Shown: one piece after another, positions 42,806 through 54,111 of the stretch | How positions within the stretch are numbered: the first letter of the stretch is position 1 | How the letters are laid out: every line of letters starts with the position of its first letter | Notes under the pieces: model-generated | Told to the model about the DNA's origin: nothing | Databases searched by the model: none | Seen by the model: the letters and a program-made list of their open reading frames with translations, nothing else | Source of the DNA: Eretmocerus hayati | Taxonomy: Eukaryota > Arthropoda > Insecta > Hymenoptera > Aphelinidae | Direction: 5' to 3' | Assembly (NCBI GenBank): GCA_029851415.1 | Contig: CM056744.1 | Coordinates: 59,359,797 to 59,423,796 of the forward strand | DNA: 64,000 nucleotides | Translations under genes and position numbers: made by a program

Positions 42806-44152
42806 GTGCGCGTAAACTACAGTAAAATAGAGAGCCACCTTGATATTTTGAATGTTAACTTCAAAAACCTCTTAGAAAGCAACCAGGAGGCTGTGAGGAT
42901 AGCGAAAGCGTCATTTTTTGCCGCACGACAGGACCTTATCATGAAAGTCGACAGAATGGAAAAGTCGGTGGGTTTGTACAGGGCCTTCCTAAACCTGTAT
43001 GGCATCGACGACAACGACGAGAGAGTGGACCTATTATTGCCTTTCTCATCATCAGCCACCCAAACCTACAACGATGTGCCCACCGACACTCGACAAGCAA
43101 CGACCCAAACGACTCATGTGGTGAGAGACGCAGGTGTTTCTGTACAAAATATGATAGATTGCATAGTCGGGGAACCCTATACACGCAGCATAAGAACTCT
43201 CCGTACAAATTGCCCTCGTGAACAATATTCCCCTACCCCGAGTGTGTGTAACATGATGTTACAACACGCAACAGGCGGGGGACAAGTTACAGCGGACCCG
43301 CCCTCCTCACCACACCACGAGCCGAATGATATTCCAACAAACCCAGGTGGCATGTTACACGCGACGCGCGCAACCAGTATAGCAGACGACGCAACACGTA
43401 TGTTACTCGCAATGCTTCCCATATCTGCCCCCGCCCCGCATGCCTCACCGTCAAACGCATTGAGTGTAACAGCAGCGGGCAGCACAGAGCTGCCCACGAG
43501 TTACAGCGACGCCGCCCCGCCTCGGCTCACATTCATGACAGCGGGAGACGAAGAAGATCATCTAGATACGGAAGCTCCTAAGGCCCAGCCTTTGACGCAA
43601 CATACAGGCGAATTACGAATCTTGAGTGATGTACCTTTGGACACCCCATACCTCATTTGTAGATCAAGCCCAAGTGACGTAGGCGTGCCACAATACGAGG
43701 TCGTCACTATTGGGGATAGCCTGGGTTCAAAACCTGGAACCTCGTCGATCCCAGACATCTTACTTCCCCAACACTCAAAACCTATGATTGATGATAACCC
43801 ACAGCCTATCAGACACCACGATGAAGATATTGCGACTCGTTACAGTGACATCAGCGAACCGGGAGACATAGAACACCAACCATCAGGTGATAATCGCAAA
43901 CAAGAACAGATTCACAGGAGAAGAGAAAATCAGAGGCGGAGGACTCAACTCTGTAGAGAAAGGAGGAGAGCCGGGGAGATTACTGATAACTGGTGCTACT
44001 TATGCAAACACCACCACAACAGACCTCCAAGCAGGTGGTTAGCGTGTATGGGTGGCTGCGGTAAGTTCAGAGCCGAATATGGATGTTTGAAAAAATGTGG
44101 AATCAGGCGATTCGCATGCATAAGATGTACAAAGAATCCAACAAACCCATAA
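42806..44152 (+). CDS. Cys-rich accessory ORF of the Gypsy element (448 codons)
   Basis: The open frame begins at a GTG (42806), so the true start is probably upstream through splicing; candidate ATGs at 42695 and 42706 are in frames that close. The N-terminus is helical (SHLDILNVNFKNLLESNQEAV, FFAARQDLIMKVDRMEKSV). The middle is Thr/Pro/Ser-rich. The C-terminus has an Arg-rich run (HRRRENQRRRTQLCRERRR) and an eight-Cys module: CYLC, CMGGC, CLKKC, CIRC with intervening His. This could be a DNA- or RNA-binding regulator with a nuclear signal. It ends ~120 bp before the polypurine tract. No family is recognised. The long intact frame argues that it is a genuine part of the element. Confidence 0.65.
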   Translation: MRVNYSKIESHLDILNVNFKNLLESNQEAVRIAKASFFAARQDLIMKVDRMEKSVGLYRAFLNLYGIDDNDERVDLLLPFSSSATQTYNDVPTDTRQATTQTTHVVRDAGVSVQNMIDCIVGEPYTRSIRTLRTNCPREQYSPTPSVCNMMLQHATGGGQVTADPPSSPHHEPNDIPTNPGGMLHATRATSIADDATRMLLAMLPISAPAPHASPSNALSVTAAGSTELPTSYSDAAPPRLTFMTAGDEEDHLDTEAPKAQPLTQHTGELRILSDVPLDTPYLICRSSPSDVGVPQYEVVTIGDSLGSKPGTSSIPDILLPQHSKPMIDDNPQPIRHHDEDIATRYSDISEPGDIEHQPSGDNRKQEQIHRRRENQRRRTQLCRERRRAGEITDNWCYLCKHHHNRPPSRWLACMGGCGKFRAEYGCLKKCGIRRFACIRCTKNPTNP

Positions 44153-44281
44153 ACACACACACACACACACAAATAAAGTATTATTATGTAATAATTATAA
44201 GTTAACATCATTGGAAATTTGTATTTTTTTTTCTGCCGCCCCGGTGACATTCTCGGGACGAGAATGGACTGACAGGGGAGG

Positions 44282-45336
44282 TGTGGCGTCCCAGACGACG
44301 CAACAGTTGAAATAATATTTCTCAACGTGGAGAAATATTATTTCGACTTGATCAGCAGAGAACGTATAAGCAGGTCAGTAAATCAGCAGAATCAAAGCAT
44401 TAGCCAATAACTGGATGTTACACATGTTACATGTAACATGTGTAACAGACCATGAGAAATTCAACAAAGAGCTCTGCCAGCATTGTAACACATGTGTTAC
44501 AATCGAAAGTAGAACACTTTCAAAATCATTTTTTCAGCCGAATCATCAAAATTAACTTGTGTCCGCACGTATAAATTGGAACAACAACATTCATTCTTCG
44601 ATTTAGTCTGTGACAAAGCTCTGCCCGGTAGTGGGCTACGTACGTCTCAAAATTCACTTAACCACTCACCTAAGTGCGCGTAGAGAACGCACGAAAAAGT
44701 CAAGTTAAAAGTGCGGACACGTAAGCTTGATCTGATCCCGTCGAAAAGTAGGCCAACGTTATCCGCCTCAGCTGTAAAGGGCCAGCTCCGAATCTGCTCT
44801 CACCTGCTTATCAGTTCCTGCCTCGAAGAATATCATCTCTCGAGTAGTTCTGTAAGTTCGTCTAATTTTAAGTCACGCAAATTGTATTTAGATATTAAGG
44901 TCCTATATTTTGTTCAAGACATTATAATTTGGTTTAAATAAATCCAAAACTCATTTGCTAATTATACGCTATTATTTTCTGAAGATTTTACAATCGAATA
45001 TTTCATCCATATTGAAACTATTAAAGTCAAATTGATCATTTCTAAAAATCCAAATTCAATCAATTATTACTTCTGAAATCTACATTCCAAATTCCTAGAA
45101 TCACTTCAATCATTTCTTCAAAACTACAATTCATTTGATCCAATTTTGATGAACAAATATCTCTCAATCTCAAATATTCATACGCAACCAGAGACCAGCA
45201 ATATATATATCCAGTCGAAAGCCTCAACACGATAGCAGAAAATGGGTAAGTGCAACTGGGCAGTCCGCCCGTAAGCTGTTCACACGAACTCAAATAATTT
45301 ATTTGTTACCCCGAGCCCTCCGCTCGGGTCATAACA
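44282..45336 (+). repeat. Gypsy second full LTR
   Basis: It aligns base for base with 31111-32165 at offset 13171 and serves as 3' LTR of the first unit and 5' LTR of the deleted second unit. Confidence 0.92.
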
Positions 45337-45527
45337 TTTTGGCATCCCTTGTGGGGAACAGTTATAGTTGCACTTGGTTATTCCTGTTCATCAGCTTGAC
45401 CACTTTCTTTCGGGCAATCTAGGTGTCGAGATCGCATTTTTTCGCGCCAGTCTGACCGTTACTCTTTAGACACCACTATTCCATCCATATTTCAAAGGCC
45501 ACACCAACTCAACTTCAGTATCTTATC

Positions 45528-46658
45528 ATGGACGACCTAAATGAATCTATTCGCCAACTCAATCTCATAAACGACCCCAAAGCTCGAGAAGAAGCTTTAA
45601 GGAATTTTATTACATTAAGAGGTATAGACAATCAAGAACATTTAAAACTCACATGTGATTCCCTATTAGACACCTCGCAATCCGGTATTGTACGCGCTGC
45701 TCTTGAAAATATAAGAGATTATGACGGGACTACACCTTTAGGGGATTTCATACAAGACGTCAAAAACTTTCAAGACACTATACCAGTTTCTAAGAAAAAA
45801 GACTTTTTACGAGGACTACTGACTAAAATTCGGGGAGATGCTCGGAAATGCCTAAGAGACGAAGACATTCAAACTTTTGACCGACTGGAAGAAATCCTGA
45901 AACTAAATTTCTCCCCTAGGAGACCGTACGACTATTATGTAAATGAAATTATGAATATCAGAATGAAGAAAAATGAAAGCGCGCGACAATTTCATAATCG
46001 AATAAAAGGGTTCATAAGGGGAGCAATAGCGGCCTTGAAAAGTACCGTGGACGGAATCGGTGATGACGTAGACTACAGACCCCAGCTAGAAGTATTAGGG
46101 TTGAACGCATTCATTCGAGGTATACCAGATAGCATGAGAAGCGGCATTATTTTTTCATCTCCTGAGACTATGGCTCAAGCTCTTGAATCCGCGGAAAAAG
46201 CAGAAAGTTTTGCAATAAGCCTCAATATCAGTAACGCGGACTTACAATACACAACTAGCCAGAACCCAGACGAAGTAAGCCGACCTCAAAACCTCGACAA
46301 TAACAGAAGTAGACCAAAACAGGTTACATTTTTAGACCGGAATGATCCGAGAATGTATGATCGGAACAGTGTAACGCACCATTACGACAAAAACGACGTT
46401 GCTAGCCCTCCCCCTTTGAGGTATGATCAGGACGGAAGAATAATAGCACATCCCAACCTGAGGTATTCCGCTAAATCACCAGAAAGAAGATCTGATACAA
46501 ATGGTGGACCAAATTCTCCTTCTCCTCGACCCAACTCTCCTTATCAACGTCCTACTTCGCCGTACAATCGCTCTACCTCCCCTTATCGGCCCCGATCTCC
46601 GTACCAAAGTTACCCACCTGTCCAATACCCTCCTTATCCTCCACAAGGGTATTATCCA
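45528..46658 (+). pseudogene. Partial gag of the deleted second unit
   Basis: It matches 32357-33487 without the TAA, but is cut within the Pro/Tyr-rich tail and joined to LTR sequence at about 46659, with only two bases (AT) shared at the junction. Confidence 0.9.
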
Positions 46659-46659
46659 T

Positions 46660-46762
46660 AGCAGAAAATGGGTAGGTGCAACTGGGCAGTCCGCCCGTAA
46701 GCTGTTCACACGAACTCAAATAATTTATTTGTTACCCCGAGCCCTCCGCTCGGGTCATAACA
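46660..46762 (+). repeat. 3' fragment of an LTR
   Basis: The last ~103 bp of the LTR, ending CATAACA, are followed by the CAGC duplication. Confidence 0.9.
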
Positions 46763-46766
46763 CAGC

Positions 46767-47221
46767 CACTCGAAAAAATGTAATTAGGCCCTTTTTCCCA
46801 ATACTGGGTCAATTTTTGGGATAGTTGGTCCACTAAAAGTTGCATAACGTTGCGAAATTGAGTTCAATGGCCTCCAAATTTCATCAGCATATCTATGGGT
46901 ATGTCACACAATTTATCCAATTGCGATTCAACGTCTTAATGCATTTTCATCGATTCTGCACGTGAAAGATGGTTCCATTGAGTGGGTGAAACTGAGGTCA
47001 CTCAATATTCACTTAGCAAGCATGAAGATACATTTTTTGAAGGCCAAAGAACATGATTTGATAGCCAGAATTGGTAGAAAAGAGATATGGAGGTCATAAG
47101 AATTTTTTTAAAATTTTTTCGTAAAAAATTAGGCCCTTTTTACCAATACCCCACCACTTAGGCCCTTTATCCCGATATCGATAGTGGAGTTAGGCCCTTT
47201 TGAACGAGTTTTTCCGGTGAC
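46767..47221. other. Flank with scattered TTAGGCCC motifs
   Basis: No gene. TTAGGCCCTTTTT-type motifs occur at about 46786, 47130, 47158 and 47192 and lead into the regular array. Confidence 0.5.
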
Positions 47222-47366
47222 TTAGGCCCTTTTTACCAATATTGTTGCACTTAGGCCCTTTTTACCAATAATGTTGCACTTAGGCCCTTTTCACCAATAC
47301 TGTCGCACTTAGGCCCTTTTTACCAATAGTGTTGCACTTAGGCCCTCTTTACCAGTACTTCTACGT
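47222..47366. repeat. 29-bp tandem array (TTAGGCCC units)
   Basis: TTAGGCCC starts at 47222, 47251, 47280, 47309 and 47338, an exact 29-bp period, with TTTTTACCAATA and GTTGCAC in each unit. Degenerate units continue to ~47440. Confidence 0.92.
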
Positions 47367-47953
47367 TGAGGCTCTTTTTAACAATGCTCTTGCACTTGGG
47401 CCCTTTTTTCGAACAAAATTTTCCTGTTGTTTGGGCTCTTTTAGAAAATCTTCGAGGTCTTGGTGACTTTGTGGGTACCTCTCTCTGTACACGGAAAAAC
47501 CCTTAGTCGAGCTGACAGGATCGAAAAATCGAGCTGCCGCCAGCCGACTACGTAAATTCTGTTTTGAGCTCAGCGAGAGCTGCGGTAAGTACGCGGAGAC
47601 TTGCGATAGGAACAACCAAGCTTGGCGCTTGGAGCGCGCCAAGTTCTGCGGCAGGATGGAGTACTCGAGCTGTCGCCAGGTCGAGCGAAAGCCTGGCGCA
47701 CGCTTTAGCCCGCGTCCTAACGACATATCGGCTCGAGTCCTGCATACATGCACGCTGCATCAAAACCATAATGAAGTGATTTTTTATAACACTATCATGA
47801 CTACTTTTGCGACAATGATGTGTTTATTGTCCTAGATATTTTCTCTAATATTCAACCGAACTTTTAATAATATGCATGCATGCAAATCGTGCAACAACAG
47901 GCACTCCAGGGATCCGGTAAACATGTACAACCTTAGGCCCGTACTTTCCATAG

Positions 47954-48025
47954 CAGCTTCTCAGCGTAATGGTAGAGTACTAGCCTGGCACGCAGTAGAT
48001 GAGGGTTCGAATCCCATCGGGGGTA
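47954..48025 (+). other. tRNA-like sequence in the left arm (pseudo-tRNA)
   Basis: A-box-like TCAGCGTAATGG and B-box GGTTCGAATCC (48004-48014) flank an anticodon-like loop CTGGCAC, in the spacing of a tRNA. The sequence resembles tRNA-Gly(GCC) from TGGTAGA to the B box. The acceptor arms do not pair and the T stem has a mismatch, so it is a derivative, not a working tRNA. Confidence 0.5.
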
Positions 48026-48791
48026 AATTTTTTTTTTCGTGATAATAATTTTTGGGTATACAAAGGTCAGTTTTTTTTTTTAACGAATTGATGAATTTCA
48101 AAGTATCTTCGAATATTTTAATGTAGAGGCTTTTCAATTCTGCCCACGCAGAAGTTCTTATTTGACGATTGTTATAATCCTCTCGGAACCACGTGATTCT
48201 CTGAAAAATTGATGAGCTCTCATTCCCTGTACTGGATTTGGTAAATCCAAGATTTGTGAATATTATTCGCCCGATCATACCGTCGTTTTGCCTAACCGAA
48301 ATGCGCATGTGCCACGCCTCACTGTGTCCTGTGTCTGTGGGATCTCGTGATATATATATGGCTGTTGCGAGCGAAGCTGCTTGGACTGAAAATGTGTTAT
48401 TTCAACAAGAATTTCCGAACATGGTACGACTATTATTTTACTTTAAGAAAATGTTTGGATCTTATAAGCCTTCACCAAATTAATTCACGGAATGATACGA
48501 GTTATTCCATCAATACTCAGCATCCATGAACAATTTTTCCAGCGAATCAATACAAATTCACGATCGAATTTAATACCAAATCCAGTACAGGGAATGAGAG
48601 CTCATCAATTTTTTAGAGAATCACGTGGTTCCGAGAGGATTATAACAATCGTCAAATAAGAACTTCTGCGTGGGCAGAATTGAAAAGCCTCTACATTAAA
48701 ATATTCGAAGATACTTTGAAATTCATCAATTCGTTTAAAAAAAAAACTGACCTTTGTATACCCAAAAATTATTATCACGAAAAAAAAAATT

Positions 48792-48863
48792 CACCCCCGA
48801 TGGGATTCGAACCCTCATCTACTGCGTGCCAGGCTAGTACTCTACCATTACGCTGAGAAGCTG
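48792..48863 (-). other. tRNA-like sequence in the right arm (mirror copy)
   Basis: This is the inverted copy of 47954-48025, with the B box at 48803-48813 on the minus strand. Confidence 0.5.
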
Positions 48864-49554
48864 CTATGGAAAGTACGGGCCTAAGGTTGTACATGTTTAC
48901 CGGATCCCTGGAGTGCCTGTTGTTGCACGATTTGCATGCATGCATATTATTAAAAGTTCGGTTGAATATTAGAGAAAATATCTAGGACAATAAACACATC
49001 ATTGTCGCAAAAGTAGTCATGATAGTGTTATAAAAAATCACTTCATTATGGTTTTGATGCAGCGTGCATGTATGCAGGACTCGAGCCGATATGTCGTTAG
49101 GACGCGGGCTAAAGCGTGCGCCAGGCTTTCGCTCGACCTGGCGACAGCTCGAGTACTCCATCCTGCCGCAGAACTTGGCGCGCTCCAAGCGCCAAGCTTG
49201 GTTGTTCCTATCGCAAGTCTCCGCGTACTTACCGCAGCTCTCGCTGAGCTCAAAACAGAATTTACGTAGTCGGCTGGCGGCAGCTCGATTTTTCGATCCT
49301 GTCAGCTCGACTAAGGGTTTTTCCGTGTAGTGATAAGACCCTTTCACGTAGTCACATTCGTGCTGAGATTCGATTCCTAAACAAAACTCTCTTCCGGAGT
49401 CTCATTGTTATAATCTTTTGAGGGGAATTCGGAGGTGTCTAGTTCCCCCAGGCAAACAACAATAAGATGAGAAATCCAATCTGTCGGAGTTATGATTTTC
49501 CAAAAAATAGCTATGTATGAAGAAATCGTGCCCGTGAAATACACTTACGCTGAC

Positions 49555-49885
49555 AAGGAGAGTCCGGAAGGTCCGGGTCACCAAATCTCACCAAACTTTT
49601 TCCACAGGCTCGTACCACCTAGAACATGGAGAGTCCAGAGTAACTCCATAAAATGGGCTTTCATTTCAGAGCTACAAGCAAAAATGCTAGCATTGCCAGT
49701 ATGCGCATATATATATATCACTTTTTGACATGGGCCTATATGGGCAATTCTTACGTTTTTGCTTGTAGCTCTGGACAGAAGGCCCATTTGAGGGAGTCAC
49801 TCTGGATTCTCCATTTCCTAGGTGGTACGAGACTGTGAAAAAAGTTTAGTGTGGTATGATGACCCGGACCCTCCGAACTCCCGTT
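49555..49885. repeat. Small foldback (~130-bp arms)
   Basis: GGTCCGGGTCA near 49577 and TGACCCGGACC near 49860 mark outer parts. CGTACCACCTAG, GAGAGTCCAGAGTAACTC and GAGCTACAAGCAAAAA are mirrored across a ~50-bp centre. No TSD was resolved. Confidence 0.7.
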
Positions 49886-50937
49886 GCGAGTCCGATTTTC
49901 GAGCGCCACAGTGAATGGGGCCCAATCAATTTCTTACTCGATCTCGTTTCTTGAACCTACTTTAGCCTATCTTACTCCATTTGAGCCTAGCAGATAATCC
50001 TGAAGGTTGGGGACGAAACTGACCAAGGATTCGGTTTCTACATCAAAAAATACACGAAAAACACATGTTCTCGTCTTGGGAACGATCCGACTCAAAATTC
50101 GCATTCTTGGCGTCCATTGGAGGAGCCGGGGGTTCACGGACTCGATACCTTGAAGTTTTCCATTTTTTGGACCAGCTAGATCTCGTGATCTAACGCGTCA
50201 AACCAACTCCCCCGAGTGACCATTCTGAAGTGAGTTACACCAGGCGGCTATCAATTGAAATTACTTTTAGAGACATCAGAGGACGCGCATGCACAAGAGA
50301 TGCAGATACTGGATTGAAATTTGTTTCAAAGATAATTTTTGCATTTTTGACCACTTTCCACCGCCAAGACTGATAGTTGTCGAAACCGTTTCCGCTGTAA
50401 CATATTCCGGCAAACACGATGAAGTGGTTAACTAACGTCTTGATTACAGGTAACATGGTTAGAAATCAATTCTTATGTTTTATCAATTTTCTTAGAGGCC
50501 TCAATCACAGGTTGTCGATATAAGAATACTGCTCTCCCATTTGTCCGAGTTCCGAAGATATGATAAAAAAATCAGGTTATTTCATTGAAATCCATCGGAA
50601 CACGATTTTACTAATGGAACGCCGATTTTCAACTTTCTTGGAGGATTACTGAAAACACCGTAGGACACAGAGATGACCTTGGGACGTTCAAAAGCTCTTT
50701 CCCCACTCAAAGCTTATGAAATAGTGAGGTCATGCTTTTCTCTTCAAAATGATTGGCGAACCATTCGTGTCCAATGGTGCAGCATCGCAGTTAGGCGATT
50801 CGTTCTTACCCATCAAAACTGTATAACTAGCTGTCCAAGGAGTCTAGCCGGGTTTAACTGCCTTCAGATAATAGACAGAGGATCTAACTCTCATCATACA
50901 ATCGATAAAAGGGCGTAACTCCCATCATATAATCGAC
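49886..50937. other. Unassigned region
   Basis: No coding frame, RNA gene or terminal repeats were recognised. Confidence 0.4.
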
Positions 50938-51170
50938 AAAAGGGCCTAAGTGCACTTAGGCCCTTTTATCGAATATGTAAAAGGGCCTAAGTGCACTTAG
51001 GCCGTTTTATCGAATATGTAAAAGGGCCTAAGTGCACTTAGGCCCTTTTTCTGATCTACGGGTTTTCGAAGTTTATGGAAAAACAACTTTCATGGGGTGA
51101 TAGATCATGGTTCAAGGGCTCAAAAAAGCGGTAGGCCGAAAAAAGGGCCCAAGTGCACTTAGGCCCTTTT
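50938..51170. repeat. Tandem 30-bp palindromes (TTAGGCCC motif)
   Basis: Palindromes of 30 bp centred on AAGTGCACTT with arms AAAAGGGCCT/AGGCCCTTTT start at 50938, 50979 and 51020 (period 41), with a fourth at 51141. The first and third are perfect. They are inverted relatives of the 47.2-kb array units. Confidence 0.92.
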
Positions 51171-51189
51171 TCCACCCACCCCCTCAATT

Positions 51190-54111
51190 CTTGGCTGCGT
51201 CGTCGGACAGGATGGCTATTTGGAGGAGTTACTCGAGATTCTCCACATTCACCAAGTAATATCAAATATCCCCGATTTCTACCATCCACTGAGTAATACC
51301 AAATCGCGGGAAAATTTCAGGGGAAACTGACAACTTGGTCCCCTGGCCCTCTCCTTGTTCGTGTATGATACGATGATACACGAATCATCCAAGACTCCGT
51401 GAGAAATGGGAACGAGATTCAACGTGCTAGGCGACTTCCTAATCTTGAGCCATCAAGTCTAATTCTGTAGCGATCAAAACTGAAATCCACGATATGGTTA
51501 TTCAATGCACGGAGTTTCTCCGATCAGGTGCAAACGTCTCCATTGAGGGAAGATGATCTTTAAGGAATCCGGCGAGGATTCATATGGGCAAATTTCAGAA
51601 TTCGGGCGATTTTTAGCTGTGGAATTGAGAACATTTTGAAATGTCTGCACACTATTTACACAATTTTCTAAGGTATTTTACTACCTCAAACATGGAGGAA
51701 TAATCTTTTTACTCACTTTGGAGCATCGCAACCCGTATTCGGGACAAAAAACGAGAGTGCCTATGGATAAGCATAGGCAAGGGACCTTTCAGTTGCCCGA
51801 ATTAAGATTTTTATTCTTGAATATATATCTGAAGTGTACAACAGTGGATATTGAAATAGTTTGGGTACTCTAGAGTAACCCTGGATGATCCCAGTAGCAT
51901 TAGACGTAAATATTTTACTTACTAGAAATCGCATTTTTGTAGTAATTGATTTTTATAAGCCTCAAATTACTCGCAGGATTGTTTTACGACCGGTACAACT
52001 TTCAGGTACATGTATGCGAGTGTAAAGGGTCGATCGCACGTGGTTTCAGCCCTTTCGAAGCTAGTGCATTCCTGTGCCACGCGTAAAGTGTTTTTCTTCC
52101 AATCAAATCACGCAGGACAACATTTTTTGTTCAATCTCGCATTTTGCTTGGGTGTGGAGCACACCTCTGTGGTTGAGCTAGATTTGTAGTTTTTCGCTCA
52201 AAGGAGAAGATGCTATCACGGAAGAGACAAACTTTTGATCGCATCAACCACCGGAGCATCCGCAGCGGCGATATTTAAAAAATCGAGAAATTGTCGGAGA
52301 CTCACACAATAAGTCACCACTCATACACAGTAATAGGCACAGTCTCAGTCTCACAGTGTATGGTTTTTGGATACCTAATCAATCATTCCTCAGACTTATG
52401 GAATGATTGGTCAATCGTACCAAAAGCTACGAGCCGAGCCACGTGCCAAGTTCTGAGCGAGACAAGCGAAATTTGGAATTTATGCGAACAGTATATGCTT
52501 TTGCGTTCAACTCGAACCAACGGCAAGCTCGAAAAGTATTAAATACCATCAACATAAGAGGAGTTCTTTGGAAACCTTTAACGTGGAACATGAAATGATT
52601 CAAAAGACGACTGTCAGAACGTTCCTTAAGTCAAATTATCGAAATCGCCCAAATTCTGATATTTACCCACATCCACGCTGTCCAGAACTTTCATTATGAA
52701 GTTGCACTAAGTAATTTACCCATGATTCTTTTCCGCTGTGAATAGCCTGTTGGAAACGTTGGCAACAAGCGCGGGCACGCAGTCTGAATCAATGCAGATG
52801 GCAGCACTCAAAGCTGTACTGAGATTTTTTATGGCAGTATCTCGGATAATTATGAACATTTTCTCGGTTTGGTTCAAGTTCTCCCATGTCGGTTGATTCT
52901 TCATTCTGGCTTCTGAAATTGATCAAGAAGAGCAACTACTCAGATTGTCTCAATGATTTGGGATGACAGAGTCTTGAGATCTCACTATACTATGTTTATG
53001 ATTTGGGAGTGGCTCTGCCAAAATTCGATAGGTTCTAAAATATAACCCTGACGATCCTGTAGAAACTATAGTTCCATGGAACTTTCCCGAGCTGATGATG
53101 ATAATACTTCAATGCTTCCTAGCTCAATGAGGTCGAATCGAACATTCATCCCACTTAGCAAATTGCTATTCCAGCTGCTGAAAAAACTAAGTTTTAATGA
53201 AAATGTCCAGAACAGATGATCGTATGACACTGGCCTCATGGATGACGTGCTTCTGAAATTCAATCGGCTACAGTATGTCACCTCCAATGTGAAATGATCT
53301 CAATGCGATCTTCTCCCACCTAGTCGAATTTCTTTCCTCTATAGTGAGAATATACACGGCAAGGATCAGAACCTTCCTCGGAGCTTCTGAAGAAACAGAC
53401 GAAATCACTATCCCTCAATCAAGTTAAGATAGGATCAGGAGTATCCGGTCGGCCCTGATACTAGTGGGGGTGAGGAGATCGACCATAAAAACTTCAGAGC
53501 CCATTCCAACGAGAAATCGTGATTTCCCGAGAATGTAGAAGCTTCTGAGGGTACACGAGAGAGGCACAACATTGGTTTCGCTCGAACGAAACAGGCAGTA
53601 TATTTTGCAAACAGCGTGTCCAACATTCGACGCATGGTGGGATGCGGAGAAACGCTTACATAGTACAGGTCAGTGAGAAGTTGTAGAATGAGAGTGAGAT
53701 TTGGAGATCATAGGGTACGCCACAGCGTTCACCTCATCGAAATAGGACATTTGAATTCACCAACTGACATATAGCAAATAGATTGCCTCATTTGAGGAGG
53801 AACAAAAGAGTGAGAGAATAGTGGTCTAGGCTCTGACGCCAAGCTGCTGTGACCAAACATTCTCTGATGCTCATATTTGAACGAACCGCTATTACTCCTA
53901 CTTGACTCGGAGAATACTCATTCAATCGGAGAATGTGGGGAGTGATTCCCTGTAATACTTTCCGTGATTGACGAAGAGAATCTCTCGACAATTCCACGAA
54001 TGATGCGTCTATTTCAAATGATAAGTTACTCAAATAGCGTACTCTGCAAAATTATAGTGGATAATGGAAAGTCTTAGTAAGTCAACCAACTCTTCGATCG
54101 AGTCTGTCATA
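51190..54111. other. Unassigned region
   Basis: Several short frames exist but none has a recognisable motif. No terminal repeats, RNA genes or strong promoters were found in this 2.9-kb stretch. Confidence 0.4.

Larger units (their letters stand above)
31111..46762 (+). mobile_element. Env-bearing Gypsy (errantivirus-like) retroelement, tandem LTR composite
   Basis: The order is LTR (31111-32165), gag, pol, env, accessory region, LTR (44282-45336), partial gag, partial LTR (46660-46762). A single 4-bp target duplication CAGC brackets the whole (31107-31110, 46763-46766). A purine-rich tract (GGGGAGG) precedes the second LTR. The two full LTRs differ at about three sites (31488, 31584, 32102 against their partners), so insertion is recent. 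A second unit, deleted from gag to near the LTR 3' end, is joined in tandem. Confidence 0.9.
47490..49327. mobile_element. TA-flanked foldback element with near-perfect 754-bp arms
   Basis: Ends CACGGAAAAACCC...GGGTTTTTCCGTG are flanked by TA (47488-47489, 49328-49329). Arms 47490-48243 and 48574-49327 are equal in length and almost identical. The 330-bp centre shows no gene. TA duplication and short TIR resemble Tc1/mariner-type MITEs. Any frames in the arms are mirrored and have no recognised product. Near-identity of arms implies recent origin or gene conversion. Confidence 0.85.

Noticed and set aside
47954..48025. Functional tRNA gene
   Set aside because: A and B boxes and an anticodon-like loop are present, but the acceptor ends do not pair and the T stem is mismatched.
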